DNA of 40,804 nt from Acinetobacter sp. (GTDB taxonomy: Bacteria > Pseudomonadota > Gammaproteobacteria > Pseudomonadales > Moraxellaceae). Where the stretch lies: assembly GCA_030152275.1 (NCBI GenBank), contig JASLHF010000264.1:1-40804 (forward strand), given 5' to 3'. A model generated the notes under the pieces. It had not been told where the DNA came from and searched no databases. It worked only from the letters and a program-made list of their open reading frames with translations. This document shows, piece after piece, positions 6,338-14,905 of the stretch. The first letter of the stretch is position 1. Each line of letters opens with the position of its first letter. A program made the translations under genes and the position numbers.

Positions 6338-7657
6338 ATGGGCAAGAATGTTGTGGTACTTGGTACCCAATGGGGCGACGAAGGTAAAGGTAAAATCGTC
6401 GACCTGCTCACAGATCAAGCGGCTGCAGTTGTTCGCTATCAAGGCGGTCACAACGCTGGTCATACTCTCGTGGTTGGTGGTAAGAAAACTGTATTACACC
6501 TCATTCCATCAGGTATTTTACGTGAAAACGTATTGTGCTTAATTGGTAATGGTGTTGTTCTTTCACCAGAAGCGCTTATTAAAGAGATGGATGTTCTTGA
6601 GAAAGAAGGCGTGCCGGTACGTGAACGTTTGCGCATTTCTCCAAACTGTCCATTAATTCTTCCTCACCATATTGCACTTGACCAAGCGCGTGAGAAGAAA
6701 CGTGGTAATGCGAAAATCGGTACTACAGGTCGTGGTATTGGTCCAGCATACGAAGATAAAGTTGCTCGTCGTGCAATCCGTGTTGCTGACTTGGTACGTG
6801 GCGGTGAACATCTTAAAGCTCAATTAGAAGAGCTTCTTGAATACCATAACTTCCAATTGACTCAATTCTTCGGTGTTGAAGCAGTTAAAGTTGAAGACGT
6901 TCTAGCACTTTGTGACGAATGGCGTAAAGTCATTGAACCAATGGTGATGGACGTTACTGGTGAACTTCACGCTTACCGTAAAGCTGGTAAGAAAATCATG
7001 TTTGAAGGCGCGCAAGGTTCACTTCTTGACGTTGACCACGGTACATATCCGTATGTCACTTCTTCAAACACAACAGCGGGCGGCGTAAGCTCAGGTTCTG
7101 GTCTTGGTCCATTACACCTTGACTATGTATTGGGTATTACTAAAGCGTACACAACTCGTGTAGGTTCTGGCCCATTCCCAACTGAACTTGTTTACGACGC
7201 TGCTAACGATGTTGGTGATGCGATTGGTAAACACTTAGGTACTGTTGGTTCAGAATTTGGTGCGTCTACTGGCCGTCAACGCCGTTGTGGTTGGTTCGAT
7301 GCTGAAATTCTGCGCCGTTCAGTAGAAGTGAACTCACTTTCTGGTATTTGCTTAACTAAACTGGATGTTCTTGACGGTTTAGAAGAAGTGAAAATCTGTG
7401 TAGGTTATGAAGCTGCTGATTCTGGCTGTGTCGGTTCATCTGATGCGCTTGCATTCGAAACTTTAAAACCAATCTACGAAACTATGCCGGGTTGGTCTGA
7501 GTCTACTTTCGGTGCGAAATCACTGGATCAATTGCCACAAAATGCAATTAACTACATCAACCGTATTGAGCAGTTAATTGAGTGTCCAATTGACATCGTT
7601 TCTACTGGTCCAGACCGTGAAGAAACGATTATCCTGCGTCACCCATTCGATGCTTAA
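6338..7657 (+). CDS. purA: Adenylosuccinate synthetase
   Basis: Joins IMP and aspartate using GTP to give adenylosuccinate, the first committed step to AMP, in the cytoplasm. Seen: the N-terminal GTP loop GTQWGDEGKGKIVD (residues 9-22) with catalytic Asp14, and GGHNAGHT with catalytic His. Also seen: FEGAQGSLLDVDHGTYPYVTSSN, GPFPTEL, and the C-terminal STGPDREETI guanine contact. 439 residues, close to the E. coli enzyme (432). Codon use is strikingly T/A-ending and uniform compared with hisZ, a sign of selection for high expression. A strong terminator follows 22 bases after the stop. Confidence 0.97.
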   Translation: MGKNVVVLGTQWGDEGKGKIVDLLTDQAAAVVRYQGGHNAGHTLVVGGKKTVLHLIPSGILRENVLCLIGNGVVLSPEALIKEMDVLEKEGVPVRERLRISPNCPLILPHHIALDQAREKKRGNAKIGTTGRGIGPAYEDKVARRAIRVADLVRGGEHLKAQLEELLEYHNFQLTQFFGVEAVKVEDVLALCDEWRKVIEPMVMDVTGELHAYRKAGKKIMFEGAQGSLLDVDHGTYPYVTSSNTTAGGVSSGSGLGPLHLDYVLGITKAYTTRVGSGPFPTELVYDAANDVGDAIGKHLGTVGSEFGASTGRQRRCGWFDAEILRRSVEVNSLSGICLTKLDVLDGLEEVKICVGYEAADSGCVGSSDALAFETLKPIYETMPGWSESTFGAKSLDQLPQNAINYINRIEQLIECPIDIVSTGPDREETIILRHPFDA

Positions 7658-7679
7658 TGTGTATTGAATAACTGATGTA

Positions 7680-7707
7680 AAAAAGCCTCGCATTTGCGGG
7701 GCTTTTT
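7680..7707 (+). terminator. Intrinsic terminator after purA
   Basis: AAAAGCCTCGC, loop ATTT, GCGGGGCTTTTT: strong GC stem with T-run, with one G-T pair. Ends the hisZ-purA unit. Confidence 0.9.
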
Positions 7708-8047
7708 GATGAACGCAGTTTGCGCTGGTTAAATTGATTTAAAATTATTAATTAAAAAATCAAAGTTTAAAATGCAGGAGATCGCAGAGTAATAATAAAT
7801 TAAGTCTCCTAATAGGCGCTTTATAAATATTAAGATATGCAGGCCATGTGCTGGACGTTAGGTTCAAAGCGAAATAATGTGTACAGTTGCGAATAGTTTA
7901 TTGAATAGATGAAGCTTGCATAGCGCTCTGTTTTTATAAGGTAAATGAGGTTAAAAAATCAGCGCGACTAAAGTTGCAGGGCTGAATGCTGTACAGCAGA
8001 AGCAGAGTTGTTAGAATGCAGTTCGAGTTATATTTTGAGTATGCAGG
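7708..8047. other. 340-base gap with no visible gene
   Basis: AT-rich sequence between the purA terminator and the small membrane protein gene. I see no open frame with a ribosome site, no RNA gene and no strong hairpin. It presumably holds the promoter of the gene at 8048, which I could not place with confidence. Confidence 0.5.
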
Positions 8048-8359
8048 ATGCAGAAAAATATTTCAGGCACTATTTTTTATTCGCTGCTGTTTGCGATGGG
8101 CGGCGCGCCGACGATTGCAATGATGATCATTCGGGCACAAACCACTGACCCGGCAATTGTATTTAATGCATTGGTCGGGCTGTCTGTGATTATTGCCTGC
8201 ATATTGGTGCCGATTGTTTTGATTCAAAATGCTTACCTGATTTTTAAAAGAAAAGATCAGGTGTTGGAAGAAAAAATTGCGCCGGTGTGCCGTTTTTATT
8301 TGGTTTTAAACGCCTGCTGCTTGCTGTATTGGTTATATATCCAATTTTTTACTGCTTAA
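8048..8359 (+). CDS. Small integral membrane protein, unknown function
   Basis: 103 residues with three predicted membrane helices, at about 8-28, 40-64 and 83-101. A short charged loop (FKRKDQVLEEK) comes before the last helix. I do not recognise the family. The start ATG has no clear Shine-Dalgarno sequence, but the hydrophobic pattern is consistent through the whole frame, and the positive charges before helix 3 fit a membrane protein. It stands alone between the purA terminator and the M48 protease gene, with no strong terminator after it, only a short GCTTAAGC palindrome followed by T-rich sequence. Confidence 0.65.
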   Translation: MQKNISGTIFYSLLFAMGGAPTIAMMIIRAQTTDPAIVFNALVGLSVIIACILVPIVLIQNAYLIFKRKDQVLEEKIAPVCRFYLVLNACCLLYWLYIQFFTA

Positions 8360-8491
8360 GCTTCATTTTTTACATAAATCCAATCATAATGTGCTTTAAA
8401 TGCGTTTAACCTACTAAATCTAAAGAATATAATTAAAAAATATTAAATGAAGTCCTTGAAATTGAATTTTATGGATGCTGGAGTCAAGAAA

Positions 8492-9265
8492 ATGAATAAA
8501 AACTTTTTAATGAGCCTTTGCGCTGCAGGCGCAGTCAGCTTGTCTGGCTGTGCAACAATTGCAGATATGGCTGGCGCAGATACTGCAACTTTAAATGCAG
8601 CAGCGACAGAAGGATTTAATAAAACCGTCAGCTCTGCGCGCTCAAGCAATACTTTAGACACCTCTTCAAGTACTTATAAACGAATTTATAATGTATTTAC
8701 CCGTTTAAAACCTATCGCTGATCAGTATAACCAAACTGGTATTAGGTTTGACTGGCAGTTGGCAGTATTGAAATCTAATGAAGTCAATGCTTATGTTGCA
8801 CCGGGCGGTAAAGTCGTGTTTTATACTGGCATTGTGAATAAGCTAAATTTGACCGATGCTGAAATTGCTGCGGTTATGGGACATGAAATGACCCATGCGC
8901 TAGAAGAGCATTCTAAGCAAAAAATGGGCGCACAGGCTTTAACTGATTTGGCGCTGGGCATTGGTTTAAGCGCAGCCGGCGCAGGGGAGGGTGCAGCAGC
9001 AGCAGCACAATTGGGCAGTCAGATTGGTGTGGGCTTGCCATATTCGCGCAGTTTGGAAAGCCGAGCGGATCAAGGCGGTTTAATGCTAATGGCGCGTGCA
9101 GGCTATAATCCGCAAGCGGCAATTACCCTGTGGGAGAAAATGAATAAGCTTGAGGGCGCAGGCGGCGTTGCTTTCTTGTCAACTCACCCATCTAATGGTC
9201 AGCGTATCGAAGCTATGCGCAAAAACTTACCTGCTGCGATGCAGGTTTATAATCAGCGCAAATAA
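8492..9265 (+). CDS. M48-family zinc metalloprotease, lipoprotein
   Basis: Envelope zinc protease related to LoiP/YcaL and BepA. Seen: a signal peptide ending in the lipobox LSGC (Cys20), the zinc motif HEMTH at residues 131-135 and the third ligand in SLESRADQGG (Glu189, Asp193, the ExxxD pattern). 257 residues, the size of a minimal M48 lipoprotein without TPR repeats. I start at the ATG at 8492 because GGAG (8480-8483) precedes it by eight bases and it gives a proper lipoprotein signal; an in-frame ATG at 8447 would put 15 polar residues before the signal. Likely role: quality control of misfolded outer-membrane proteins; the substrate is not visible. Confidence 0.9.
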   Translation: MNKNFLMSLCAAGAVSLSGCATIADMAGADTATLNAAATEGFNKTVSSARSSNTLDTSSSTYKRIYNVFTRLKPIADQYNQTGIRFDWQLAVLKSNEVNAYVAPGGKVVFYTGIVNKLNLTDAEIAAVMGHEMTHALEEHSKQKMGAQALTDLALGIGLSAAGAGEGAAAAAQLGSQIGVGLPYSRSLESRADQGGLMLMARAGYNPQAAITLWEKMNKLEGAGGVAFLSTHPSNGQRIEAMRKNLPAAMQVYNQRK

Positions 9266-9286
9266 GCTAAATTAAGCATAGAATGC

Positions 9287-9316
9287 AAAAAGCAGGGCCG
9301 ACGCTCAGCTTTTTTT
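9287..9316 (+). terminator. Intrinsic terminator after the M48 protease
   Basis: AAAAAGC-A-GGGC, loop CGAC, GCTC-A-GCTTTTTTT: 11 paired positions around one A-A mismatch, then a T-run. Confidence 0.75.
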
Positions 9317-9422
9317 GTATTCTATGGTTGCGGATGTATTTTGAAACAAGATACGGATAGAAAATAGCTTCGAGCTGCGTAAATGCTGAAATTTTAATAA
9401 TATTGGTTAAAGCATAGAAAAT

Positions 9423-9453
9423 AAAAAAGGCAAAGTGAACACTTTGCCTTTTT
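9423..9453. terminator. Bidirectional terminator between M48 protease and slyD-like gene
   Basis: AAAAAGGCAAAGTG facing CACTTTGCCTTTTT with a two-base centre. The A- and T-runs let it work on both strands. It lies 16 bases past the end of the minus-strand PPIase gene. Confidence 0.85.
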
Positions 9454-9468
9454 GCAGATCAGAAGATC

Positions 9469-9951
9469 TTAGTGGTGATGGCCGCCAGCACCGTGTACGT
9501 GGCCGTGATCTAATTCTTCTTGTGAAGCTTCACGGATTTCTACGATTTCAACTTCGAAAGTTAAATCTTGGCCAGCAAGCGGGAAGTTTGCGTCAACCAC
9601 AACATTGTCGCCTTCAACTGCTTTAACTGTAACGATTTGAACGCCGTCATCAGTTTGCGCTTGGAATTGCATGCCAGGCTGAATGTTGTCAACGCCTTGG
9701 AACATTTGAGCAGGAACTTCCTGAACTAGGTCAGGGTTGTATTCGCCGTAGCCTTCAGCAGCTGGAACAGTTACAGTGAATTTTTCACCCACTGTTTTGC
9801 CTTCAAGCGCTTTTTCAAGGCCAGGAATAATGTTGCCTGCACCGTGCAAATATGCAAGTGGTTCACCTTGAGACTTGTCTAGAGTTTCACCTTCAGCATT
9901 AGTTAATGTGTAGTGGAAAGAAACCGCAAGGTTATTTGCAATAGCAGTCAT
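9469..9951 (-). CDS. slyD: FKBP-type peptidyl-prolyl isomerase, SlyD-like
   Basis: Catalyses cis-trans isomerisation of Xaa-Pro bonds and acts as a chaperone and metal carrier in the cytoplasm. Seen: the FKBP core with LAYLHGAGNIIPGLEKALEG near residue 27, the inserted flap domain (EGYGEYNPDLVQEVPAQMF onwards) that gives SlyD its chaperone activity, and return to the FKBP core at LTFEVEIVEIREAS. The C-terminus is short and histidine-rich (HGHVHGAGGHHH), able to bind nickel or zinc but lacking the long Cys/His tail of E. coli SlyD. 160 residues, single-gene unit with its own terminator. Could also be named fkpB-like, but the flap domain favours SlyD. Confidence 0.9.
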   Translation of the reverse strand: MTAIANNLAVSFHYTLTNAEGETLDKSQGEPLAYLHGAGNIIPGLEKALEGKTVGEKFTVTVPAAEGYGEYNPDLVQEVPAQMFQGVDNIQPGMQFQAQTDDGVQIVTVKAVEGDNVVVDANFPLAGQDLTFEVEIVEIREASQEELDHGHVHGAGGHHH

Positions 9952-10085
9952 GTTATTGATCCATTCAATTTTTAAGGGTACATCATAAAGTGAAAAAGCG
10001 CTTTTGTAGACTATATTTACTAAAAAAACTCACTTTCACAATTTAGATGATGGTTTTTTCATTAATCGGGGTGAATCCAAAAAAT

Positions 10086-11456
10086 TCAATGCAATTTAAT
10101 TTTTGGAGAGATTTTTTTAGTGACAAAATCTTTTGCGGTCAGCAGCCCTGCATGTGCATAGCCATAAATTGAGGCTTGATGCATACGGTACAGTGATACA
10201 TACATCGACTTGGCGACAAAGCCTTGAACATTCACTTGTCCTAAGAGTTCGCCAACGGCTTTGTGCTTACTGAGAGAAACCAGTGAACCTTTGTCGGAAA
10301 AAATAAACATGGGCAGCTGCTGTCCATAAATTCTGGCTTTCATGGCTTCGGCTAAGAAAGCCGCTTGTTGACTAGCTACTTGGGCGCGAGGTCCAAGTGC
10401 AGGTTCGTCCGCATGGGGCTGACAATGTGCGCAGTCGCCAAAGGCAAAAATGTTCGGGTCAGATTTAGTTTGTAAAGTATCATAAACCTCAATGCGGCCC
10501 ATTTTGTCATGTCCAAAGCCTTCAAGTGAGGAAATGATCGGAGGTGCTTGAATTCCGGCTGCCCATACTTTTAAATCAGCATTTAAAGTGCTGCCATCAC
10601 TAAAATAGATTTTTTCAGCATCCACCTGAGTGACTTTTTTACCTGCTAAAATTTTTACCTTCATGCGTTCCAGCTGTTTGTGTGCGTGTTCCGCTAAATT
10701 TTCAGGTAAAGCAGGTAGAATTCGCTCGGCGCCTTCAATCAGGGTAATCTGAACGTTGCTGGGGTGAATTTTATTTAAACCGTATTTATAAAAATTATGT
10801 TTAGCTTGTACCAATTCTGCCGAGAGTTCAACGCCGGTTGCACCTGCGCCAATCACTGCAATATTCAATTCGCGCTGTTCGCTGCCGCTTTGCGCATCTA
10901 AGTAGACCTGAAGCAGATCTTGCTGAAAAATTTCTGCCTGCTGCAGGCTGTCAAGGTAATGACAATGCTCAGCCACACCAGAAATGCCGAAATCATTGGA
11001 TACCGAACCCACGGCTAGCACGAGCGTGTCATAGTCTAAAATCTGTTCTTCAGCAGAAGGGCTGTATTTGCTGCTTTGGTTTTTTGTCAAAATAACTTGT
11101 TTGTTCTGTGGGCGCAGGCCAATCAAGCAGCCCAGTACAAATTCATAATGGTGTTTGACTGCATGTGCATAATAGTTGGTTTCTTCTTCGCTGGCATTCA
11201 TTGTACCGGCCGCTATTTCATGGAGTAGAGGCTTCCACACATGCGTCAGTTTTAGGTCGACCAATGTGATCTGGGCTTTTTGTGACTTTCCAAGCGTATC
11301 GCCCAGTTGCGTCACTAATTCTAAGCCGCCAGCCCCGCCGCCAACCACCACGATTTTATGCAAGGGGCTGTTAGATGCTTCTGTGTTTTTTTCTGGAGAG
11401 GAAGCTGCTTGATTTTGAAATTTGGTTATATTGGGCTGGCCGCTTTTTTTATGCAT
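10086..11456 (-). CDS. ndh: Type II NADH dehydrogenase (NAD(P)/FAD-dependent oxidoreductase)
   Basis: Non-proton-pumping NADH:quinone oxidoreductase on the inner face of the cytoplasmic membrane. Seen: an FAD-binding Rossmann motif VVVGGGAGGLE near residue 36, HVWKPLLHEIAAGTM typical of NDH-2, the second dinucleotide motif VIGAGATGVELSAEL for NADH, VWAAGIQAP, and the FAD contact IFAFGDCAHC. A C-terminal region around 415-456 is amphipathic with hydrophobic stretches, as in the membrane anchor. 456 residues; there is an N-terminal polar extension of about 30 residues. Start ATG at 11456 follows AGG at eight bases. Stands alone between slyD-like and the carboxypeptidase gene. Confidence 0.9.
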   Translation of the reverse strand: MHKKSGQPNITKFQNQAASSPEKNTEASNSPLHKIVVVGGGAGGLELVTQLGDTLGKSQKAQITLVDLKLTHVWKPLLHEIAAGTMNASEEETNYYAHAVKHHYEFVLGCLIGLRPQNKQVILTKNQSSKYSPSAEEQILDYDTLVLAVGSVSNDFGISGVAEHCHYLDSLQQAEIFQQDLLQVYLDAQSGSEQRELNIAVIGAGATGVELSAELVQAKHNFYKYGLNKIHPSNVQITLIEGAERILPALPENLAEHAHKQLERMKVKILAGKKVTQVDAEKIYFSDGSTLNADLKVWAAGIQAPPIISSLEGFGHDKMGRIEVYDTLQTKSDPNIFAFGDCAHCQPHADEPALGPRAQVASQQAAFLAEAMKARIYGQQLPMFIFSDKGSLVSLSKHKAVGELLGQVNVQGFVAKSMYVSLYRMHQASIYGYAHAGLLTAKDFVTKKISPKIKLH

Positions 11457-11552
11457 GTGAGGCGCCTATTATTTTTATAAAAAAGATGGCAGGAGTATGC
11501 CACCTTCTTTAGACAGCGTCAGATGAATTATCGGCGCTGTTACCAAAACACA

Positions 11553-12860
11553 TCATTGCAGCGGATAAGTTTTAACCGAGCCTGCATCTGCGGATAATAA
11601 GCCAAATAGGCTTTTGACCCAGCCCAAAAAGCGTTCAAAAATGCTGGCTTCTTCAATATTTACACTGTCTTCAATATCAATGCTATTGATCAGTTCGTTG
11701 TTTTGATAAACATGAATGGTCGCCAGTTTCATGACTTGCGCTAAAGGCGCAGTCAGCAATTTTTCGCTTACTTCCACATCCATGCGGGTTTGAGTTTGTT
11801 TTAGCGGTTCGATCATTTGCAGGCCGGCAGGCGTTTCCAGCACAATGCGCTGATGCGGCTGATCGAAAGTATTCATGTCAATGAGAGTATTTGGATCAAA
11901 TAAAGATGTAGTAATCAGCTGAGGCTGTTTACTTTCGACTTTAAACATTTTTAGGGTTGATTTAATCACAGGCAGTTCAGCAATGAGCTGTTTATCTTTA
12001 AGAGCAACTTCATTGCGGGTGTAGGTATAGGCTAGATTCATGAGTTTATAGGCTACTTCAGCACGTTTTAAACTGCTTTTTGTACCCATAACCACCACAA
12101 TTAAGCGACGGTTGGGCTCATTGTATAAACCAGTCGGGCGGTTGGCGGTCAGCGCGAGATTGTATCCGGCCGCTTTGGTAAAGCCGGTTTTTAAACCATC
12201 TACAGTTGGGTCTTGTTTTAGCAGAATATTGGTGGCTTTGTGGAAGCGTTGATTGTAGCTAAAACTGGTTTGTTTTGAATAATTAAGATAGTCCGGAGTT
12301 TCCAGCACCAGCGCGCGGCCTAGACGGGCTAAATCGGCGGCGGAAGAGTAGTGTTCCGGCATAGACACGCCGGCTGGATTCTGGAAGTGCGTATCATTCA
12401 TCCCCAGCGCTTTCGCCTCTTTATTCATGCGCTCGATGAATTGGGGCACACTGCCGGAAATTTTTTCAGCCAAGGTTACTGCTGCATCATTTGCAGACAT
12501 TACAACTAAGCCGGCCAGCAAATGATCAACAGTAATCTGTTCGCCTTCTTTTAAATACATTTGAGATTCATCCCATTGCACCATATGGACAACGGGTGTT
12601 GCGGTCAAGACTTCATCTTTATGCAAGCGGCCGGCTTGAATTTCTTTCAATGCAATGTAGGCCACCATCATTTTGGTTAGCGACGCAGGTGCGCGCTGCA
12701 CATGGCTGTTATGCTCTGCAATCACCTGTCCGGACTGGGGGTCTAAGATGGTCCAAGCCTCGGCTTCTACAGTTTCAGGATTGATGTTCAGCAGTGCAGC
12801 ATTTGCCACCGTGGAGCATAAAGCGCACAGCGCCAAGATAAAGAAAATTACGCGTTTCAA
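11553..12860 (-). CDS. dacC: D-alanyl-D-alanine carboxypeptidase (PBP5/6 family)
   Basis: Periplasmic penicillin-binding protein that trims the terminal D-Ala from peptidoglycan pentapeptides. Seen: a signal peptide of about 21 residues ending VANA, the catalytic SLTK (Ser60, Lys63), SAN (122-124) and KTG (224-226), in the expected order and spacing. A PBP5-type C-terminal beta domain follows, and a final segment around 415-425 (FERFLGWVKSLFGLL) is an amphipathic helix for membrane anchoring. 435 residues, a little longer than E. coli DacA/DacC (about 400). The start is a TTG at 12860 supported by AAGGA. Which of dacA, dacC or dacD is the true counterpart is not settled by sequence alone. Confidence 0.92.
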   Translation of the reverse strand: MKRVIFFILALCALCSTVANAALLNINPETVEAEAWTILDPQSGQVIAEHNSHVQRAPASLTKMMVAYIALKEIQAGRLHKDEVLTATPVVHMVQWDESQMYLKEGEQITVDHLLAGLVVMSANDAAVTLAEKISGSVPQFIERMNKEAKALGMNDTHFQNPAGVSMPEHYSSAADLARLGRALVLETPDYLNYSKQTSFSYNQRFHKATNILLKQDPTVDGLKTGFTKAAGYNLALTANRPTGLYNEPNRRLIVVVMGTKSSLKRAEVAYKLMNLAYTYTRNEVALKDKQLIAELPVIKSTLKMFKVESKQPQLITTSLFDPNTLIDMNTFDQPHQRIVLETPAGLQMIEPLKQTQTRMDVEVSEKLLTAPLAQVMKLATIHVYQNNELINSIDIEDSVNIEEASIFERFLGWVKSLFGLLSADAGSVKTYPLQ

Positions 12861-13038
12861 TGAAGTTCCTTCAGACCTATCCCTGGGTCAAAATACGAAA
12901 AAAATTTAAGGAATGCTATGCCTTTTTTTTTCTGGTGCCTAGTGTTAATTGTAGACAATTGCGACAGTTCCGCACTCCATTCGGAAAAAATGTTAAGCTT
13001 ATTGTTAAGTTATATTTTTTTCTTTTGTATTGCCTATT
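12861..13038. promoter_or_regulatory. Divergent promoter region, carboxypeptidase / M61 peptidase
   Basis: 178 bases between two divergent genes, AT-rich with T-runs near 12924-12930 and 13013-13026. It must hold both promoters. I could not assign hexamers with confidence. Confidence 0.4.
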
Positions 13039-14742
13039 ATGCTGCATTATCAAATCGAATTTGACGATTACCGTCAGCACCTCATTCACGTTACTCTTCG
13101 CTTTTTGGCAGACCCGACTCAGGTGCTCTCGCTGCCGTCTTGGATTCCGGGCAGTTATCTGATCCGTGAGTTTTCTAAGCACATTGAATCTGTGCGCGCC
13201 TATGACGAAGATGGCCGTGTATTGCAGATTCAGAAATTTGAAAAAAATAAATGGCGTTTATTTAATACCGATCATGAGCTGATTACGGTTGAATATGATG
13301 TGTATGCCTATGATCTGTCAGTGCGCGGCGCCTATGTCGATCAAAGCCGTTTATATGTTAATCCGGCTTGTACGTGTTTGGAACTGGAAGGTCAGGAAGC
13401 AAAAGAGATTGAGCTTGAAATCTTCTTGCCTTCAGAACTTAAGCATTTTCAAATTGCTACTGGTTTAAAAGCTAAGAGCTTGGTGAAAGGCCGTTATACC
13501 TTATACGCAGAACATTATGCGCAGCTGATTGATTCGCCGTTTGAATTGGCAGAGCAGACCCGATTCAGTTTTGAAGCAAATGGCATTCCGCATGAGTTTG
13601 TGGTGTCTGGCAAACACGCAATGAATACGCAACGCATGCAGCAAGACATTGAAAAAATCTGCAGTACAGAAATTTCTATGTTTGGCACAGCGCCATTCAA
13701 AGACTATACCTTTATGACGATGGCAACGGGTAATAGCTATGGCGGTTTGGAGCATCCAAACAGCACCAGCCTGATTACACCGCGCGACGATCTGCCCAAA
13801 GCAGATGAACCGGCAGAACCATCAGCAGATTACCAGCGTTTCTTAGGTCTCTGCAGCCACGAATATTTTCACTCTTGGCTGGTGAAATTTATCCGTCCGG
13901 AAAATTTCGTTAATTATGATCTTAATAAAGAAGGCTATACTTCTTTGCTGTGGATCTTTGAAGGCTTCACTTCGTATTATGATGACCTGATTTTGCTGCG
14001 CAGCGGCGTGATTAATCAGGAATCGTATATCAAGCTGTTAAAGGCGCAGATTGACCGCTATTTGCAAAACCCAGGCCGTTTTGTGCAGTCTGTATCTGAA
14101 TCCAGTTTTGATGCATGGGTGAAGTTTTACCGTCAGGATGAAAATTCGAATAATGCCGGCACCAGCTATTACAACAAAGGCTGTCTTGTGGCGCTATGTT
14201 TGGATCTGGGTTTGCGTCTTCGCGGTTCTAGTCTGGATGCTTTAATGCGCAAGCTGTATGAAAATGCGCAAAAGGGCATTCAAGTCAATGAACGCACCAT
14301 CTTTGAATTGTGCAATGAATTAACAGGTGATAACTGGTTAGAACAAATCAATCATTTGATTAATACCACTGATGAATTGCCGCTGGATCAGCTGTTCCCT
14401 GAGTTTGGCCTCAGTTACACACTGAAAAATGACAAGTCGTTGCCGTTTGGCCTAAAGCTTGCTGATAAACCTGAAGGTGTGATGGTGCAGTCTGCCCGCC
14501 GTGATGGAGCAGCCGCTAAAGCTGGATTGTCTGCCAATGATGTGATCATTGCGGTTGATGGTCTGAAAGCGACAGTTAAATTGGTAGAAAAATATGCCAA
14601 GCAAGATGGCGGCTATACGGTACTGGCTTTCCGCCGTGACGAATTAATGAGCTTTGAAGTCAACGCTGCAGGTTCAGAACTGACTGAAGTTGAACTGAAA
14701 GTGGAAGATCCGGCCAAAGTGGAAAAATGGCTGAAAGCTTAA
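13039..14742 (+). CDS. M61-family (glycyl aminopeptidase-like) metallopeptidase with PDZ domain
   Basis: Zinc peptidase with thermolysin-like active site: HEYFH at residues 274-278 and the third ligand in FEGFTSYYDD (Glu308), with the GGLEHPNS substrate-strand motif before it. The N-terminal part (1-180) is the beta-sandwich that recalls M1 aminopeptidases, starting with LPSWIPGSYLIREFS, a strongly conserved M61 motif. The C-terminus (about 475-540) is a PDZ domain (AAAKAGLSANDVIIAVDGLKA). 567 residues, the usual length. No signal peptide is seen, so a cytoplasmic location is likely. Start: ATG at 13039; an in-frame TTG at 13030 is possible. Neither has a clear ribosome site. Biological substrate unknown. 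Confidence 0.9.
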   Translation: MLHYQIEFDDYRQHLIHVTLRFLADPTQVLSLPSWIPGSYLIREFSKHIESVRAYDEDGRVLQIQKFEKNKWRLFNTDHELITVEYDVYAYDLSVRGAYVDQSRLYVNPACTCLELEGQEAKEIELEIFLPSELKHFQIATGLKAKSLVKGRYTLYAEHYAQLIDSPFELAEQTRFSFEANGIPHEFVVSGKHAMNTQRMQQDIEKICSTEISMFGTAPFKDYTFMTMATGNSYGGLEHPNSTSLITPRDDLPKADEPAEPSADYQRFLGLCSHEYFHSWLVKFIRPENFVNYDLNKEGYTSLLWIFEGFTSYYDDLILLRSGVINQESYIKLLKAQIDRYLQNPGRFVQSVSESSFDAWVKFYRQDENSNNAGTSYYNKGCLVALCLDLGLRLRGSSLDALMRKLYENAQKGIQVNERTIFELCNELTGDNWLEQINHLINTTDELPLDQLFPEFGLSYTLKNDKSLPFGLKLADKPEGVMVQSARRDGAAAKAGLSANDVIIAVDGLKATVKLVEKYAKQDGGYTVLAFRRDELMSFEVNAAGSELTEVELKVEDPAKVEKWLKA

Positions 14743-14769
14743 TGTAAATAGCGTTTAATTTTTTTTGCT

Positions 14770-14795
14770 AAAACCCATACTTAGGTATGGGTTTT
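14770..14795 (+). terminator. Intrinsic terminator after the M61 peptidase
   Basis: AAAACCCATAC, loop TTAG, GTATGGGTTTT: an 11-bp perfect stem with a T-run 28 bases after the stop. Confidence 0.9.
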
Positions 14796-14822
14796 ATGTT
14801 TAGGGATGTTGATATTTTAAAA

Positions 14823-14855
14823 CCTCTCCCTAACCCTCTCCTAAGAGGAGAGAGA
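14823..14855. repeat. CTCTCC-type intergenic repeat with small hairpin
   Basis: Two imperfect direct copies, CCTCTCCCTAA and CCCTCTCCTAA, followed by AGAGGAGAGAG. The second copy pairs with it as CTCTCCT-AAG-AGGAGAG (14836-14852). Such CCCTCTCC/CCCTAACC-type sequences recur between genes in many Proteobacteria. Only one instance is in this window, so its repeat status is inferred. Confidence 0.5.
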
Positions 14856-14905
14856 ATTTTATTTAAAATACAGCTATATAAAGTTGAAAATAGAAGAATG
14901 AATTG

